Assembly (NCBI GenBank): GCA_000727475.1
Contig: KL647299.1
Span: 1,284,095-1,348,094 of the forward strand
Source of the DNA: Sarcocystis neurona
Taxonomy: Eukaryota; Apicomplexa; Conoidasida; Eucoccidiorida; Sarcocystidae
Reading direction: 5' to 3'
DNA: 64,000 nucleotides
The translations under genes and the position numbers were made by a program. Position 1 is the stretch's first letter, and each line of letters opens with the position of its first letter. This document shows positions 1-12,045 of this stretch, piece by piece. The notes below the pieces were generated by a model. The model ran no database searches, was not told the origin of the DNA, and saw only the letters and a program-made list of their open reading frames with translations.

Positions 1-2501
1 AGCAAAAAAACGTGCAGCAGGGCAGGAAAAAACGGCGCGTTCACCAGCACTGGCACCAGACACAGCCGCAGCAACCGCAACACAGCAGCAGCGTGAAGAA
101 GAAAAAGAAGAAGAGACAGCGACCGGAACGGGGGCTCAACTGCAACACGAGAAGAAGAAGCAGCGACAGCACAGGGCCACGCACCACGACTTGCAAAGCA
201 TGAATGCAGTGAAGGAGGAGGAGCTCAAACACAGGCACAACCGGTTGGTCGTCACTCATATGTACATATATAGAGGGGGAGACCGAGAGACAGTTATCTA
301 ATGAAACACACACCTACACACATATATATATATATATATACATAAATGTATAAGCACACAGGTACTACATGTCTCAGCACGCGTGCAATATATATACATA
401 TATATATATATATATAAATGTATATATATGCAAACACACTGGTGTGTAATCTAGGAGCTAGATGCGTTTCTCCATACGCCTGCGTAGGACACACACGTGC
501 GTCCAGGTGTGTATACGCCAGTGCGCGTGGACCACATACGTGGACTTTTAATTGCGTCTAATAGATACATGTGGACGAGTGAACAGGACGAGCATATCTG
601 CAGGGGACTGCTTGAGAGGAAAGTTACGCACATATACAATTTTAGACGAAAACGTAGAACGACCTACGCGCAGACACGTATCTACATACACGTAGACAAT
701 TCAGTTTTACGCTCGTAGACGAGTCACCCTGCACCCGTTGCACATATTCATACATCTATATATACGCATATATCTAAGTAAATCTGTGCATATCCCTCTA
801 GCTGTGAACGACGCACACACATATATACAAGGGTGAGGGCATACGTCTGAGTACGTACAGTACACACCATCCACATATGTATGTGTTGTTATGGACACGA
901 GTAGGTAATACGCAGTGGCTCGTACATATTATATATCCGTGGAAGGACAGGCTACGGAGTTTCGGTGCTCGTCGAATCGGCAGCAAATACCAAGGAATCT
1001 AGTAAGACACGTAGGCAAGGGACCTATACTTATCCACAGAATTTCAGCCGTGTAGTCGTACACACACGTGTGTGTATACATGTGAGCAAATGTTTGTTTT
1101 CCTCTTAGCTGTACACACATATATATATATATCAGTAGTTGTGTGTATATGCTGGATCGTCGATCCTGCACGTGAAGACTGGCTTCCCATGGCCTCTCGC
1201 AGGGTTGTCTGCTGCCCCGTCCACGACCCCTTCACGAGTGCGAAGACGTTCTCTGCCTGCGCCCATCAGCGTAGATTCTCTCGTACATACTTCTACCACA
1301 CAAACACATGTGTACATACATATACATACGTACATGATCAATATGCACAAATGAGTGTATATCTATACATATATGTGCAGAGTGAGACCTCCACAGAGAT
1401 ATACAGACAGACACATATGTAGCTCCTATATATATGCACAGGCCCTTGGTGCTATGCGCAGAAGTCTAAGGGGGTAAGCAGACACACACACATACACACA
1501 CAGAGGCCACTACGTGGAAGACGTGCACGGGTCGTATTCTCAGCACCTTTCCGTGCCCGTACCTCCCTTTTCACTCATCCATCTGTATCTATATCTACCC
1601 GTATCTATCTGTCTATACGTATCTCTATCTACCTATATATGTATCTATCTATATCCACGTGCTTCCATCCGTCTAAATATCTCTACCTATCTATCTATAC
1701 CGCTGTACCTCTATCTGTCTAAATATATCTCTCTATGTCTACCTATAAGTAGATACCCCTATTTGTCTAAGTATATCTTCCTGTGTCTATCTATCTACAT
1801 CTATGTATCCCTATCTATCTATACATATCTACCTACACCTATGTATCTCTATTTATATACATCTATCTACCTATATATCTGCCTACCTACATATATCTAT
1901 CTATGTATACATACGTATATACACACCTCCATCTGTCTGTATATATCTAAGTATCTCTACCCATCTATATCTGTCTCGATCATTACACCTCTATCTATAT
2001 ATATCTATCTACCTATATATATATATCTACGTAGATTTATCTGCTTCTATCCTAATGTATCTCTATCTACCTACATATATCTATCTACATCTATGCACCT
2101 CTATCTATACGAATCTATCTACACATATCCATATATATCTATCCCCTCTAGCTGTATCTATATCTATCTGTCTATATATCTATCTATTCATCTAAATATA
2201 TGTGCACGCACATTGTGGCACGAAGTACGTACGTACGGCGCAACAGCCGGTAAATGAATATGTATACCGTGCCGCATAGCAGCACATTTCTACCTCTGTC
2301 GCACGCAGCACCGGGGTGAATATATATCCACACACACACATAGACACATAAACCCAGAACCTGAAGCATCTGCAAACGCATGCAGAGATTCAAGCTATCC
2401 AGTGTGTGCCTTTTTCTTCCGCTTTCGGCGGGGAGTAGATGCAAGGCTCTTCGTCTTTCGGCGCTCGTGGCCGCCTGGTAATTGCGTAGGGTCGTTTTTA
2501 C
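1..2501. other. Repeat-rich left flank, presumed dynein intron
   Basis: No exon is recognised here. The interval must lie inside the minus-strand dynein gene, whose motor domain has not yet appeared, so it is probably one or more introns. It holds purine-rich, CAG-containing sequence at 1-240, (TA)n stretches near 320-425, scattered ACACAC/GTGTGT and TATG/ACGTGT repeats, a less repetitive patch at 950-1280, and the long ATCT tract described separately. The plus-strand frame is open from position 2 to about 301, but it is low complexity and matches nothing I recognise. Confidence 0.45.
1575..2195. repeat. ATCT/CTAT tetranucleotide repeat tract
   Basis: About 620 bases of imperfect CTAT/ATCT repeats with interspersed TATATA, CTGT and CTAC variants. 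All reading frames through it give meaningless Tyr-Leu-Ser-Ile repeats. It lies in presumed dynein intron sequence. A second tract of the same kind occurs near 47105-47575. Confidence 0.9.
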
Positions 2502-3821
2502 CTCGAGCACTTGTTCTCTCGGTTCCTCCAAAGGCACAGCTTTGATAGCGTCGATATCTTTAAGGGCGGCAGCATGCTGTGCATGCGCTGCCTCTACTTT
2601 CCCGTCGAAAATGAACATCACTTCCGAGACCTTGCGCACGTAACTCTCGAGCCTGTCGGAGTCCCAGCGAAGCGACAGGCCCTCTGCAAGCCGCTGCTGG
2701 GCTTCGCGCTGGTAAACGGCTACCAGCAGGGCGATGATGCGGCACGCCACGGTTTTGCCCGCTGCGCCTCCGCCGCCCGTGCCGGCGAGAGCCGCAGCGG
2801 CGGCGGCTGCGGCGGCGGCAGCGGCGGAAGAAGCAGCCGCCGCGGCAGCCGCAGAACCCGCACCGGCCACCGCCAGCCGCCCCGCTCGCCCGCCCGTCGN
2901 NNNNNNNNNNNNNNNNNNNNNNNNNNNNNNNNNNNNNNNNNNNNNNNNNNNNNNNNNNNNNNNNNNNNNNNNNNNNNNNNNNNNNNNNNNNNNNNNNNNN
3001 NNNNNNNNNNNNNNNNNNNNNNNNNNNNNNNNNNNNNNNNNNNNNNNNNNNNNNNNNNNNNNNNNNNNNNNNNNNNNNNNNNNNNNNNNNNNNNNNNNNN
3101 NNNNNNNNNNNNNNNNNNNNNNNNNNNNNNNNNNNNNNNNNNNNNNNNNNNNNNNNNNNNNNNNNNNNNNNNNNNNNNNNNNNNNNNNNNNNNNNNNNNN
3201 NNNNNNNNNNNNNNNNNNNNNNNNNNNNNNNNNNNNNNNNNNNNNNNNNNNNNNNNNNNNNNNNNNNNNNNNNNNNNNNNNNNNNNNNNNNNNNNNNNNN
3301 NNNNNNNNNNNNNNNNNNNNNNNNNNNNNNNNNNNNNNNNNNNNNNNNNNNNNNNNNNNNNNNNNNNNNNNNNNNNNNNNNNNNNNNNNNNNNNNNNNNN
3401 NNNNNNNNNNNNNNNNNNNNNNNNNNNNNNNNNNNNNNNNNNNNNNNNNNNNNNNNNNNNNNNNNNNNNNNNNNNNNNNNNNNNNNNNNNNNNNNNNNNN
3501 NNNNNNNNNNNNNNNNNNNNNNNNNNNNNNNNNNNNNNNNNNNNNNNNNNNNNNNNNNNNNNNNNNGGCGCTGCCGCCGCCACCTCCGGCCAGCGAGAAG
3601 GCCGTTCTGCTGCTGCTGCTGCTGTTCAGAGCCGGCCCGCCTCCACCTCCCCCTCCGGCAGCCGCAGCAGGCGCCGGGGGCTCCAGACGTCGGCAGGCGT
3701 CTTTGTACGTCCGCAGCACCACCTCCAAGGCCACGACGAAGGGGTACAAAGCCTTCGCTTCGTCGGCGAGGACTTTGACCGAGTACGGGATACGGAAGTG
3801 CAACGTGCTCAGCAGCCGGAC
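2502..3821 (-). CDS. DYNC1H1: Dynein heavy chain exon 3 (contains assembly gap)
   Basis: Begins after a CTGCAG acceptor with 'VRLLSTLHFRIPYSVKVLA', continuing the homology of exon 2 in phase 0. After 'RTYKDACRRLE' comes an Ala/Gly/Ser-rich insertion that runs into the N gap. Homology resumes at 'IIALLVAVYQREAQQRLAEG' and 'DSDRLESYVRKVSEVMFIF'. A GAG/GTAAAA donor at 2502 is preferred because similarity stops there; a later possible donor is at 2361. The gap could hide an intron, so this may really be two exons. Confidence 0.8.
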
Positions 3822-6800
3822 CTGCAGCACAGGAAAAATTTCCCCTCTCAAGTCAGGCCACCCCATGTACACGTGCGTATATGTCTGACCTGTTCTCACC
3901 TCGGGCCCTACATATATTTCACTGGCGTACGGCAGAACTACTCAGGGATGCAGCAGCGTTTTTCTACCGTTCTGTCCTATTGCTGCTTCCTCTGTGTTGT
4001 GTGGACGTAGGAAAAGTCTGAGCAACGCAAAGGAGGAGGAAACTCTGCGGAGAAGAAGACAGCCAGCCAAGTCAAGACTGCAGAAGCACATGCAGCGAAG
4101 AACGTCAGCAGTCACGCCAAACGACGGAGACACAGTGAGAAACAGAGAGAGAAGCAGAGGGAGACTGAACCAAATCAGCAACCCGCAAGCACAGGATGCC
4201 AGACGAAGATAAAGAACGGGCTGCGTCAGGAAGGTCTTTGCATGCGCCTACATCCGTGGCAGGCGACGGAAGGTCCAGGTGAAGAGAGAGAAACGACGAA
4301 TTAGTGGCGAACACCGACGCGCATGCAGACAGGCCGACGCATTGGACCGACACACAGGAGCAGAGATAGAATATACACGTCCGCACACGTATACGTCCAC
4401 CACCACCTCTGTCCCTTCAGACGGATCCACATAAACATACAGAACTATTTAGGGAAACGTACACACAACAAAAATGTACGCAGCAGGTGTTTACCTCCAG
4501 GTCTTCTCATACACACATATATACATCATCCAGAGGCACACACGTACTCGTGCGTAGTGGGCAAACGTGTCGCAGGGTGCTGTGCAGCGAAGAGACAGCC
4601 GCACGCCCTAGAAACAGAGCCGTGAGGTTCCCCCCCCAATGCAGCAGCAGTCGGCTCCAGACTCCTCCTGCACGTGGCTTCCCCGCAATTCCTTGGACGC
4701 GCAGTCACATGCACAAGAGAAGACGAGGCAGTCGACTATGGGAAGAGAACCAAAGAACTCATCGATAAGTGGCTGTACATCATCTCCACCGCGTGCGTGT
4801 CTCTGTTTTCTTGTTGATACTTTTCTTCTTCTGTGTTTGCCAGCAGCTCCGATCGACGGACGCCTCTCCGCCCCTCTTGTCACTTCCGTCCTCTTCTACC
4901 CTCTTTTTTTTGTCTCTGATCTCGTCCCTACGCTGTCCTGTGTCTGTGCGCATGGGTCTCCTGTCTGCTTGCGGTCTCGGCCCCCGGCAGGTAGCTGTTC
5001 TGTTCTCTCCTGCCGCGCGCGTCCCTGTGTCCGGGTTCTTCCGCGCTCGGCCAGCCCTTTCCCAGGCATTATGCTTACCTCTTTGAAGAGCGAAAGCAGG
5101 TCCGGGTCAAAGTTGACAGCTAGTTCCAGGCCCTTGCCCCCAAGAACGCGGATAGCGAAAATTCTGTCTCCCGGGTCCAAGCGTCTTTCATTGCGTACGA
5201 TCGCTAGCCACTTATCAAAAACGCCGTTGTGTCGATTCAAGCGCGCCTTGAACGCGTCAATATCAAGCCTCAGATGATGTCCCTCCATGTACTGCTCCCA
5301 GCCCTTCCCCAGGACGTCCTCGATGCGCGTGAGAAGGCCGTCGAGACGTCTCTCGAGCTGCCTGACCCACACAAATCCGCCTGCCACCGGTGGCATGTCT
5401 TTCGCCTCGGCAATCGTCGCTGTCTCCACTCGCTGGTGCCCTTCAAGGTAGGCACTTTGCAGCTTCCGCAGATCGTCCTTCACTTGCTGAACCAGCGTTG
5501 TCTGGTAGTCTTGGATGGCTCCTCGCACTCTCGGGCGGAAGAAGAGGGCGTTAAACTGCGAGAAGACGCGGAACATTTCTGTGGCACTGGTGCAGGCCCC
5601 CAGGCGGTCGCGCAGCCGCGCAGTGATCTGCGCCTCCACGCGGTCGACACGGTCGTCGTACGCCTTGCGCGCCGCCTCCCAGGCTTCCTGTCCGGCTGGC
5701 GACAGGTCCAGCACGTCCACCGTTTCCTGCACGAGCGCGTAGGCCGTCGCGACGCTCTTTTGCGCTGACAGTTCTCCTCCTCCTGGGGCTCCATCTTTGG
5801 CCGAAAGCACGCGCCCGATGACTTCTTTCAGCCGGTGGTGCTGTCTCCGGAACTGCCGGAGCTCAGCGAGCCGCTCCTGCAGCAGCACATGTTCGCAGAC
5901 AAGTTTCGCAGGAGGGCGCTCACTGAGCCCGCGCTTCTTGGCCTGGTCTCTCACCATCTCTTTGAACTGGCGCGTCTCTTCCTCCCAAGTGCGGAACAGC
6001 TCAGAACAGCCGCCGGTCGCATGCTCGAACTCTTCAAAACTGAGGCGCAGCAAATTCTGCTGGGCCAACACCTGCTGCAGCTTCTGCGTAAGATCTCGAG
6101 ATAGCGCCTCCACCAGTTGGTAGGCCCGGGCCAGCGGATACTGTGTCGCGTTCTTCAGCCTTCGTAGATGCGAGAAGACGGTGCGGACGGCCTGCGTGAG
6201 TTGTTCGATCGACGTGGCCCCCAGCAAGTCATTCACAGGAAAGTCGCGCATCAGAATGTTAACACTCGCTATGGTGTCCGACATTTGCTTCAGTCCCGCG
6301 TCCTGCTCGAACGTCATCGTTGCAAACACCCGTCTGGTATGCTTCAAAGCAGCAAGCGTCAGCTCAGCCTCCGGCGTCTGCAGCTGCGCCTCCAAGTGGG
6401 AAATTGCCCTCTCCATTCCCACCCAAAAGTTCACCTCCTCTGCGGCGCTGCCCGTGCTTGCGTCCCTGCAGGCGACCAACCAACAGGCGAGGGAAGAACC
6501 CACACAGAGAGAGGGACACGGAAAAGATGCTCAGTTCGCAGGGACAGAGGCAGAGAGGGGCGGCGAGGAGGCGAAAAGGCAGAGAGCAGGAGGAGGAAAA
6601 AACGCACGTGAGCGCGCGGAGACAGGAGCGGACAGGAGACAGGACGGCGAAAGAGCAAGCTGTGCGGGCGTGAAAACAGGAAGACGTTCGACAGCAGAGG
6701 ACGGCGCAGCGCGTCAGCAAGAAGAAGGCGACTGCGCAGGGCAGAGGGAAATAAGAAGACATGCATCCAGAGGAAGAAGAATTCGAGCAGAGAAGAGACG

Positions 6801-8941
6801 GACAAGTGCAAAAGGGCGAAACGACCAAGCAAATAGCAAGAAAGAACGCGGGCAGGAAACAGAGCAATTGACACGGGCAAAGGCGAAGGGGAAGCAGCAG
6901 AAGAGAGACATAACGGATGCAGTACAGGGGAGGCAGAAGAAGATGCAGCAACCAAAGAAGAGAACGGCAAGAAGGGAATACGACGACGAAAAAAAAGGAT
7001 CTGCGAGTACGCACGCGAAGACGTGGCAGAGTGCAACAACACACAGTCAAGCGAATGAAAAACTTACACCTGCACTTTTATACGTGATACTTTCCCTGCA
7101 AACGACCGCACGCCACTAGTCCCATTCACACACGCCCACAAAAACGCATGCACAGACGTGCACGTGTCTATCCATTCCCGTATGTGTGCGTGTGTGTGTA
7201 TGTGCGTGTGTGTTTGTTTCTCTCGCTTTACATATATATATATATATATATATATGTATCTTTCTCGCTACGTCTGTACATACACTTATAATACTTGCGC
7301 ATACATAGGAGGATCCCACAAGCTCACAAAAGGACAGGGCTTCTGCGCGTCTGGCTCTGAAAGGGCTGCAACACAGACGTGCATGAGTCAAATCTCTACG
7401 CGTCACGCACCTCCTTCTTCCCTCTACCCATCTGTTTTCATAAACCTAAAATATACATCTATATATATATGTATTTCTGACGTCTCCCTCCTTTCTTGTA
7501 CGTATACAACCGTAGGTACGTTTTGTATATATATATATATATGTATATTTATGTATATATATATGTCGGGGTGATTGTACATCGACGCGAACGTAGGGTC
7601 GAGATTAGGAAGCCAGGCAGGTGAAAATCAAATGCAGCAACGTCAGCTCCAACGTGGGTTCCGCCCCGCTAAACAGGACGCATTTGCAGTGTCGAAGCAC
7701 TTGCTGTTCTGCCTCCGTGGGTGGGGCGTGTCTCGTTCTTACCGTTGCATGCGACAGACTTTTTGTATATCTCTGAGCCAGCGATTAACGAGGCTTTGTA
7801 GACTCATAAGATATGCGGAATCCTGCAGCTTTTCTCCCAGATCTTCTACCGTAGGGGGTCTCCCTTCGGCCTGGGCTTTGACAACCGCAGCACGAATGAC
7901 GGGATCGACAGGCAGCTGCATGAGAGGAATATCGACGTCCTGCTGCGCCTGTTGCACAGCAATCAGCAGCTCTGCCATCTTCTTTCCCACAGCTTGTGCT
8001 CCCAGAGAGGCTTTGCTGCTTCTGCCTGTTGCGGCTGGTGCCCCGCCGCCTGCAGCCGTTCCGTCTTGGCCTTCTGCTGCGCCTGCGCCTGGTCCTCCAG
8101 CTGCGCCGCCTCCAGCAGCAACGGCACCCCCGGCCCCCCCGCCGCCGCCGCCCGCTGCTCCTGCTCCTCCTCCTGCTCCTGCAGCAGCTTCCGCGACAGA
8201 GCTGCGTTGTCGGAAAGAAGCCTGCAGCAGTGGAGCCAGTCCCCGCTGTACGTACACCTGAGTGATGTCCAGCGGTGTGTCTCCTTCTTCTCCGAAGCCA
8301 CAGCACAGCACCGCCAGCTGCTGTCCTATTGTGAGTGCTTTCCTCCTCTGTGTGCCGCCCTCCCCTCCCTCCTCTCCTTGTGCTCCTGAGCGGTTCTCTC
8401 CTCTCCCTGCCAAGGTCTCTGTGCCCGCTGCTCCCGCCCCTTCGCCTGCACCGCGAGCGCCTGTCTCGTCCCCTGCTGGTTTGCCTTCTCGCTTTCTCCC
8501 CGTAGCCAGCCGGTCATCTTCCAGCGCAAAATTTGGACGCTTGATGAACGCGACGCACGCAGACTTCGAGAGGGCGCGTCCTGTGAAGCCCAACTCGACA
8601 AACAGACGAAAATGCTCTTCTTCCTCTTCCTCGTCGTCTTCTGACTCCCCCACTTCCTCCTCCTCCTGTCCCCCTCCTCCCCCTCTCTCTGCTGCGGCTC
8701 CTCCTGCCGCTGCGCCTGCTTTGCCTTTCTGCAGCCGCCCGCTGCTGCGGCCTGCGGCTGCAGGTCGCATCGTCTCTCTTCCTACAAGCAGCACCTGTTC
8801 ATGCGGATCCATTAAGAACGTACGCAGCGTCGCGTCTCCTTCTTTAGCCAAGAGAGACTGCAGACTCTGCCTGCTGCAACTCAGCAGCGGAGGACAAATT
8901 TCCAGCAGAAAATTAACGAGGGCAACCTTGTGGCGCTCCAT
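2502..8941 (-). CDS. DYNC1H1: Cytoplasmic dynein 1 heavy chain, N-terminal tail (partial gene)
   Basis: Dynein heavy chain is the ATP-driven minus-end microtubule motor subunit. The part seen here is the tail (DHC_N1 region), which dimerises and carries intermediate and light-intermediate chains. Three exons join in phase: 8941-7743, 6465-5079 and 3821-2502. In order they give 'MDPHEQVLLVGRETM', 'SACVAFIKRP', 'VNRWLRDIQKV', 'FWVGMERAISHLE', 'GLKQMSDTI', 'FRRQHHRLKEVIGRVL', 'FNALFFRPRVRGAI', 'EDVLGKGWE' and 'LLVAVYQREAQQRLAEG'. These are collinear with animal cytoplasmic dynein 1, not with axonemal dyneins, as far as memory of the family allows. The ATG at 8941 is chosen because homology starts just after it. 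Gly/Ala/Ser and acidic insertions interrupt the conserved blocks, and one contains an assembly gap. The AAA motor domain is beyond the left edge. Family assignment is secure; exact ends are inferred. Confidence 0.93.
2900..3566. other. Assembly gap (667 N) inside dynein coding sequence
   Basis: A run of N flanked on both sides by GC-rich GCC/GGC/CAG triplet repeats that encode Ala, Gly and Ser. The given length may be nominal, so the frame across it is not proven. Confidence 0.99.
3822..5078 (-). other. Dynein intron 2
   Basis: GT..AG intron of about 1.26 kb between two secure coding exons. Its 3' half (about 4010-4340) is purine-rich on the plus strand, hence pyrimidine-rich in the transcript. 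Only short simple repeats are seen. No nested gene is recognised. Confidence 0.85.
5079..6465 (-). CDS. DYNC1H1: Dynein heavy chain exon 2
   Basis: Follows a CTGCAG acceptor; its first G completes the Arg codon left open by exon 1. It carries 462 further codons (about residues 401-862) without low-complexity interruption and ends at GAG before a GTAAGC donor at 5078. It is the best conserved part of the gene in the window, containing 'DFPVNDLLGATSIEQL', 'YPLARAYQLVEALSRDL', 'ITARLRDRLGACTSATEMF' and 'EDVLGKGWE', all typical of the DHC_N1 tail of cytoplasmic dynein 1. Confidence 0.95.
6466..7742 (-). other. Dynein intron 1 with long polypyrimidine tract
   Basis: GT..AG intron of about 1.28 kb. 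From about 6490 to 7045 it is strongly purine-rich on the plus strand, so the transcript carries a roughly 550-base pyrimidine-biased stretch leading to the 3' splice site. The rest holds (TA)n at 7232-7255 and 7528-7563 and CA/GT repeats. The long open frames on both strands through this tract are composition artefacts. Confidence 0.85.
7743..8941 (-). CDS. DYNC1H1: Dynein heavy chain exon 1
   Basis: Starts with ATG at 8941 and ends with split codon CG before a GTAAGA donor at 7742. Encodes about residues 1-400: a short helical start, the 'AFIKRP' block, then acidic, Gly/Ala-rich spacers, then the strongly conserved 'VNRWLRDIQKV' segment. The acidic run near residues 95-110 and the Ala/Gly run near residues 250-300 are lineage-specific insertions. 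An upstream non-coding or short coding exon cannot be excluded. Confidence 0.9.
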
Positions 8942-11391
8942 CTTGAATCCCGAGAGACGCGGACCGAGGGCGGACAGAATGAACGGCGACCTTTTGCAGT
9001 CTTGGCAGATGCAGAAGGCAACGCACGAGAAGACGACGCAGGTGAAGACTTCGTCTCAAAGCATCCTTCTGAGCCCCTTCGCCAGCAGCAAGAATGCCGC
9101 CCACACTGACGTGTCCTGGCTGAGCGGCCGACCGAACCGCAGCTACTTGACCTTCGTTTTACTACACCAGCAGACGTCCACCTTGTCTCCCAAAGAAGAC
9201 GACAAAAGAATCTAGGAGAGGAGCCTGCCCCTTTTCAAAGGCGGAGAAAGAGAAACACCTTGACAGAAGCACCGAGTTGCTCTTTGGCATGACACGCCGG
9301 TGCCACGTACGGTGACGCGCCCGCCTCCGAGAAAACAACACCCCCAGGAGAGGACGCGTATTCTGCAGAAGCCCGGAGGAAGCAAAGTATGTCGTGAGTG
9401 CTGGCAGTGAGACGCTCGGACAGGGCAGTCACGCAGCAGTCTATTATACAACGTGGCAGCCAGCAACTGGAGAAGCGAATCATTTCAAATGGTATCAGCG
9501 CGGAGGACTGCAGAAGCCCTCGCCCTGGGTTTCTCTGGCTGCCTGGTCCCACGCAAAACTTCTGTTCGGTAAACTGCCAGAGAGAAAGTGCTGGGAGGAA
9601 GGACACATGTGCAGTCTCTCCGACGAAGCAACACCGCTGCAACGCAGGGGGAACGAAACAAAAAAAAGGGGGAAGGGTGCAAGACACTGAGGCACATGCT
9701 AGTGATGCCTTCTTCGTAGTTGCGAGGCTATTAGTAAGGGAGCAGCACAAGAACCCAGAGCACATGCGAGTGACTTCCCGTCTTTAGGAGGGTAAGACTA
9801 CACGTTGACGGAGGCTACAAGTAGTCCAGTGCGCGCCAGATCCACATTCAGCGATCGTCATCTGCATGAGTAAAACCGGCCCTAACGGGACGGCAGAAGG
9901 CGCTACTAGTGCATAAGTTAATAACTGCAGAAGCTAGAAGCGGCTGTTGTTGACTGCGCACGCGTCTGCGTCGTTTGCATACAGCGACGTTCACACGTGC
10001 AGCGGGATCGAGATTTACCGCTCCCCCTGTCCTCCTACATTTATTCTGAATGAATACGTACTCGTGACTCTGTTGGAATACCACCATCTGTGAAGAGAAA
10101 AGAGTGTGGAACATAAAAACTTTCGGTTGGTCAGACATATCATCACGTGACACCAGTTGCTTCACACTCATAGAACCCGCAGTGCTGTTTATTGGGAAAA
10201 GCTGCCCATATTTGTCGTGAGTTTGTGTTCACACTGACTAGCACTGCCGCTGCACACACTCGTAAAAGTGCCGTCGCGTTCGTGGATGCGCCTCTGCGTC
10301 TTGCGTAAACAACCGTAGAAGCGGTGCCGATACAACGATGTGCATACGCACACACATGCACATACACAGTGTGTTGCTAAGAATGCTTCTCTGGAAGAGG
10401 CCGGCTGGAGACGGCACGACAACCCAGGTTCGCCCAGGTGGTACTTCATAGTGCTTCCTGAGACTACAAAACGTTTTTCTCCCTTCAGCTGCACGCCTTC
10501 ACATTCTCGGCGCACAAAAATAGGGATCTATATTTAAGGAGGCCGGGACACACCCAGACGCGTTTGCCGCACAAGAGCACTTCCAGTTGCTCGCACGTCG
10601 CTTCACAGAGGCTTTACTGATGTGTCCCCCGTATGCGCCTTCCTAATCCCTACATGTGCACGTATTTTCAGACACACTTAAAGGTAGATTTTCCTACGCT
10701 GATGCCCGTATACATATACGTATGTACGTACATACATATATATATATATGTATATATATAGAAAGACAGAGAGCAACGGCCACCGTACTTGGATGCTGAA
10801 ACCATCGCAACCGCATGCTTACCAGGGTACCCTACACACACGTTACTGCGACTCTCGTCCGTGTCAGCTTTGACATGCAGAGTCTTGTGTTACATCATTC
10901 AAACACGTACGGATGCTTCTCTCTGCAGCTCTGCATAGTGGTGCGGACTCAGAGCCTTTACTGCAGGGCATTAAAAGGCAACTTTCTTACTTCACCTTCC
11001 GACGCGGCTGTGCCAGAGTAATTGCCAGTGAACTGAATTACACGTTTACACGTCAGACGGTTCTCCGCCTATGCTTCACCTTCACTGGTGTACACATCAG
11101 GAGGTGGCACCGCTCCGACACGTTCACCGTGTACTACCGGCTCACTGCCAGCGTAGTGGGATTCCTCCTTGTCAAGGAATATGCACGACAGGACCTACAC
11201 ACGTGAAAACCAAGTAAACATGCACTTGTGCATCTGCAGGCAATTAGCCGTGCATATTCACGTAGCTGTAAGCACCAGAAGGGCTATTGTCACCTGTGAC
11301 GGACGGAGAAAGGTGTACAGTCATTCGTTTACGGTCGTAAAACAAAGTATGCGCCCATATATGCAGACGTACCACTGCGTTAAGATGATAT

Positions 11392-12045
11392 ATGTGCATA
11401 AATATTATGCATGTCGACGGCGAAGGAACCACTCGAAGAGCGAGCGCTCACTCGAAAAGTAGAAAATCTACGTTGAGAAATCCAGACGGAGTCGACTGTC
11501 GAATTTTGCGGCTGTTCACCTCGCAGTGCGTGTGGAAGGGAGAGAGTTACCACGTAGCAGTCAGTCTACGGCAGCGAGTCTTCTTAGAAGCCTTAAAATA
11601 CCCATTTGTATGTACTTGTGCGCAGTCACTACCACGTATCTACCGTAGGCTTATACTGCAGAGTGTAAGTGAAAGCAAGCGCGTCTCACACGCACGGCGT
11701 GCACCCTTACCAACGATTCTCCGGGCCGTCCAAAATTCCCGCACAAGGACTGTAGAGGAACGCGTTTCGACTCGACGTGGACGTGTGCAACAATCCTTCA
11801 GGCACACACTTCAAACTAAAAAAATAGCACAGGATCGGGTCAACTCTCCCATGAGCCGCAAGCCCAGCGCGCGCGCCCAGGGCACAGGCAGCTACCGGAA
11901 TTTCTGCGCCCCAAAATCGAGAATCAACGGAAGTATTTCCCGCATTTGTGGCGTCAAGGAGCAGGAGTTAAGGTGGCACGGATCGGGGGAAAAGAAAGCT
12001 CTACCATCAAGTTTCCCGAGCGTAGACAACGGCGCGACAATGTGA
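11392..12045 (+). CDS. Hypothetical 217-residue open frame, doubtful
   Basis: The longest ATG-started frame in the repeat-poor block. The predicted product is basic, rich in Arg and Ser (for example 'RRASAHSKSRKS' and 'RRGRVQQSFRH'), has no signal peptide or membrane segment, and resembles no family I know. A frame of this length is marginal evidence at this base composition. It is listed because it is the only candidate for an uninterrupted gene in this interval; it may be chance or part of a non-coding RNA. Confidence 0.15.
   Translation: MCINIMHVDGEGTTRRASAHSKSRKSTLRNPDGVDCRILRLFTSQCVWKGESYHVAVSLRQRVFLEALKYPFVCTCAQSLPRIYRRLILQSVSESKRVSHARRAPLPTILRAVQNSRTRTVEERVSTRRGRVQQSFRHTLQTKKIAQDRVNSPMSRKPSARAQGTGSYRNFCAPKSRINGSISRICGVKEQELRWHGSGEKKALPSSFPSVDNGATM

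Noticed and set aside
1132..1350. Possible dynein exon in the less repetitive patch
   Set aside because: No frame matches the dynein segment expected after exon 3, although the patch is less repetitive than its surroundings.
1514..2257. 247-residue plus-strand frame of Tyr-Leu-Ser-Ile repeats
   Set aside because: Pure translation of the ATCT tract; other frames are equally open.
4448..4456. Telomere-like TTTAGGG
   Set aside because: Single isolated occurrence; no tandem array such as those reported in Eimeria.
7785..9215. Plus-strand frames of 145-317 residues opposite dynein exon 1
   Set aside because: Shadows of the GC- and triplet-rich dynein exon; no family similarity.
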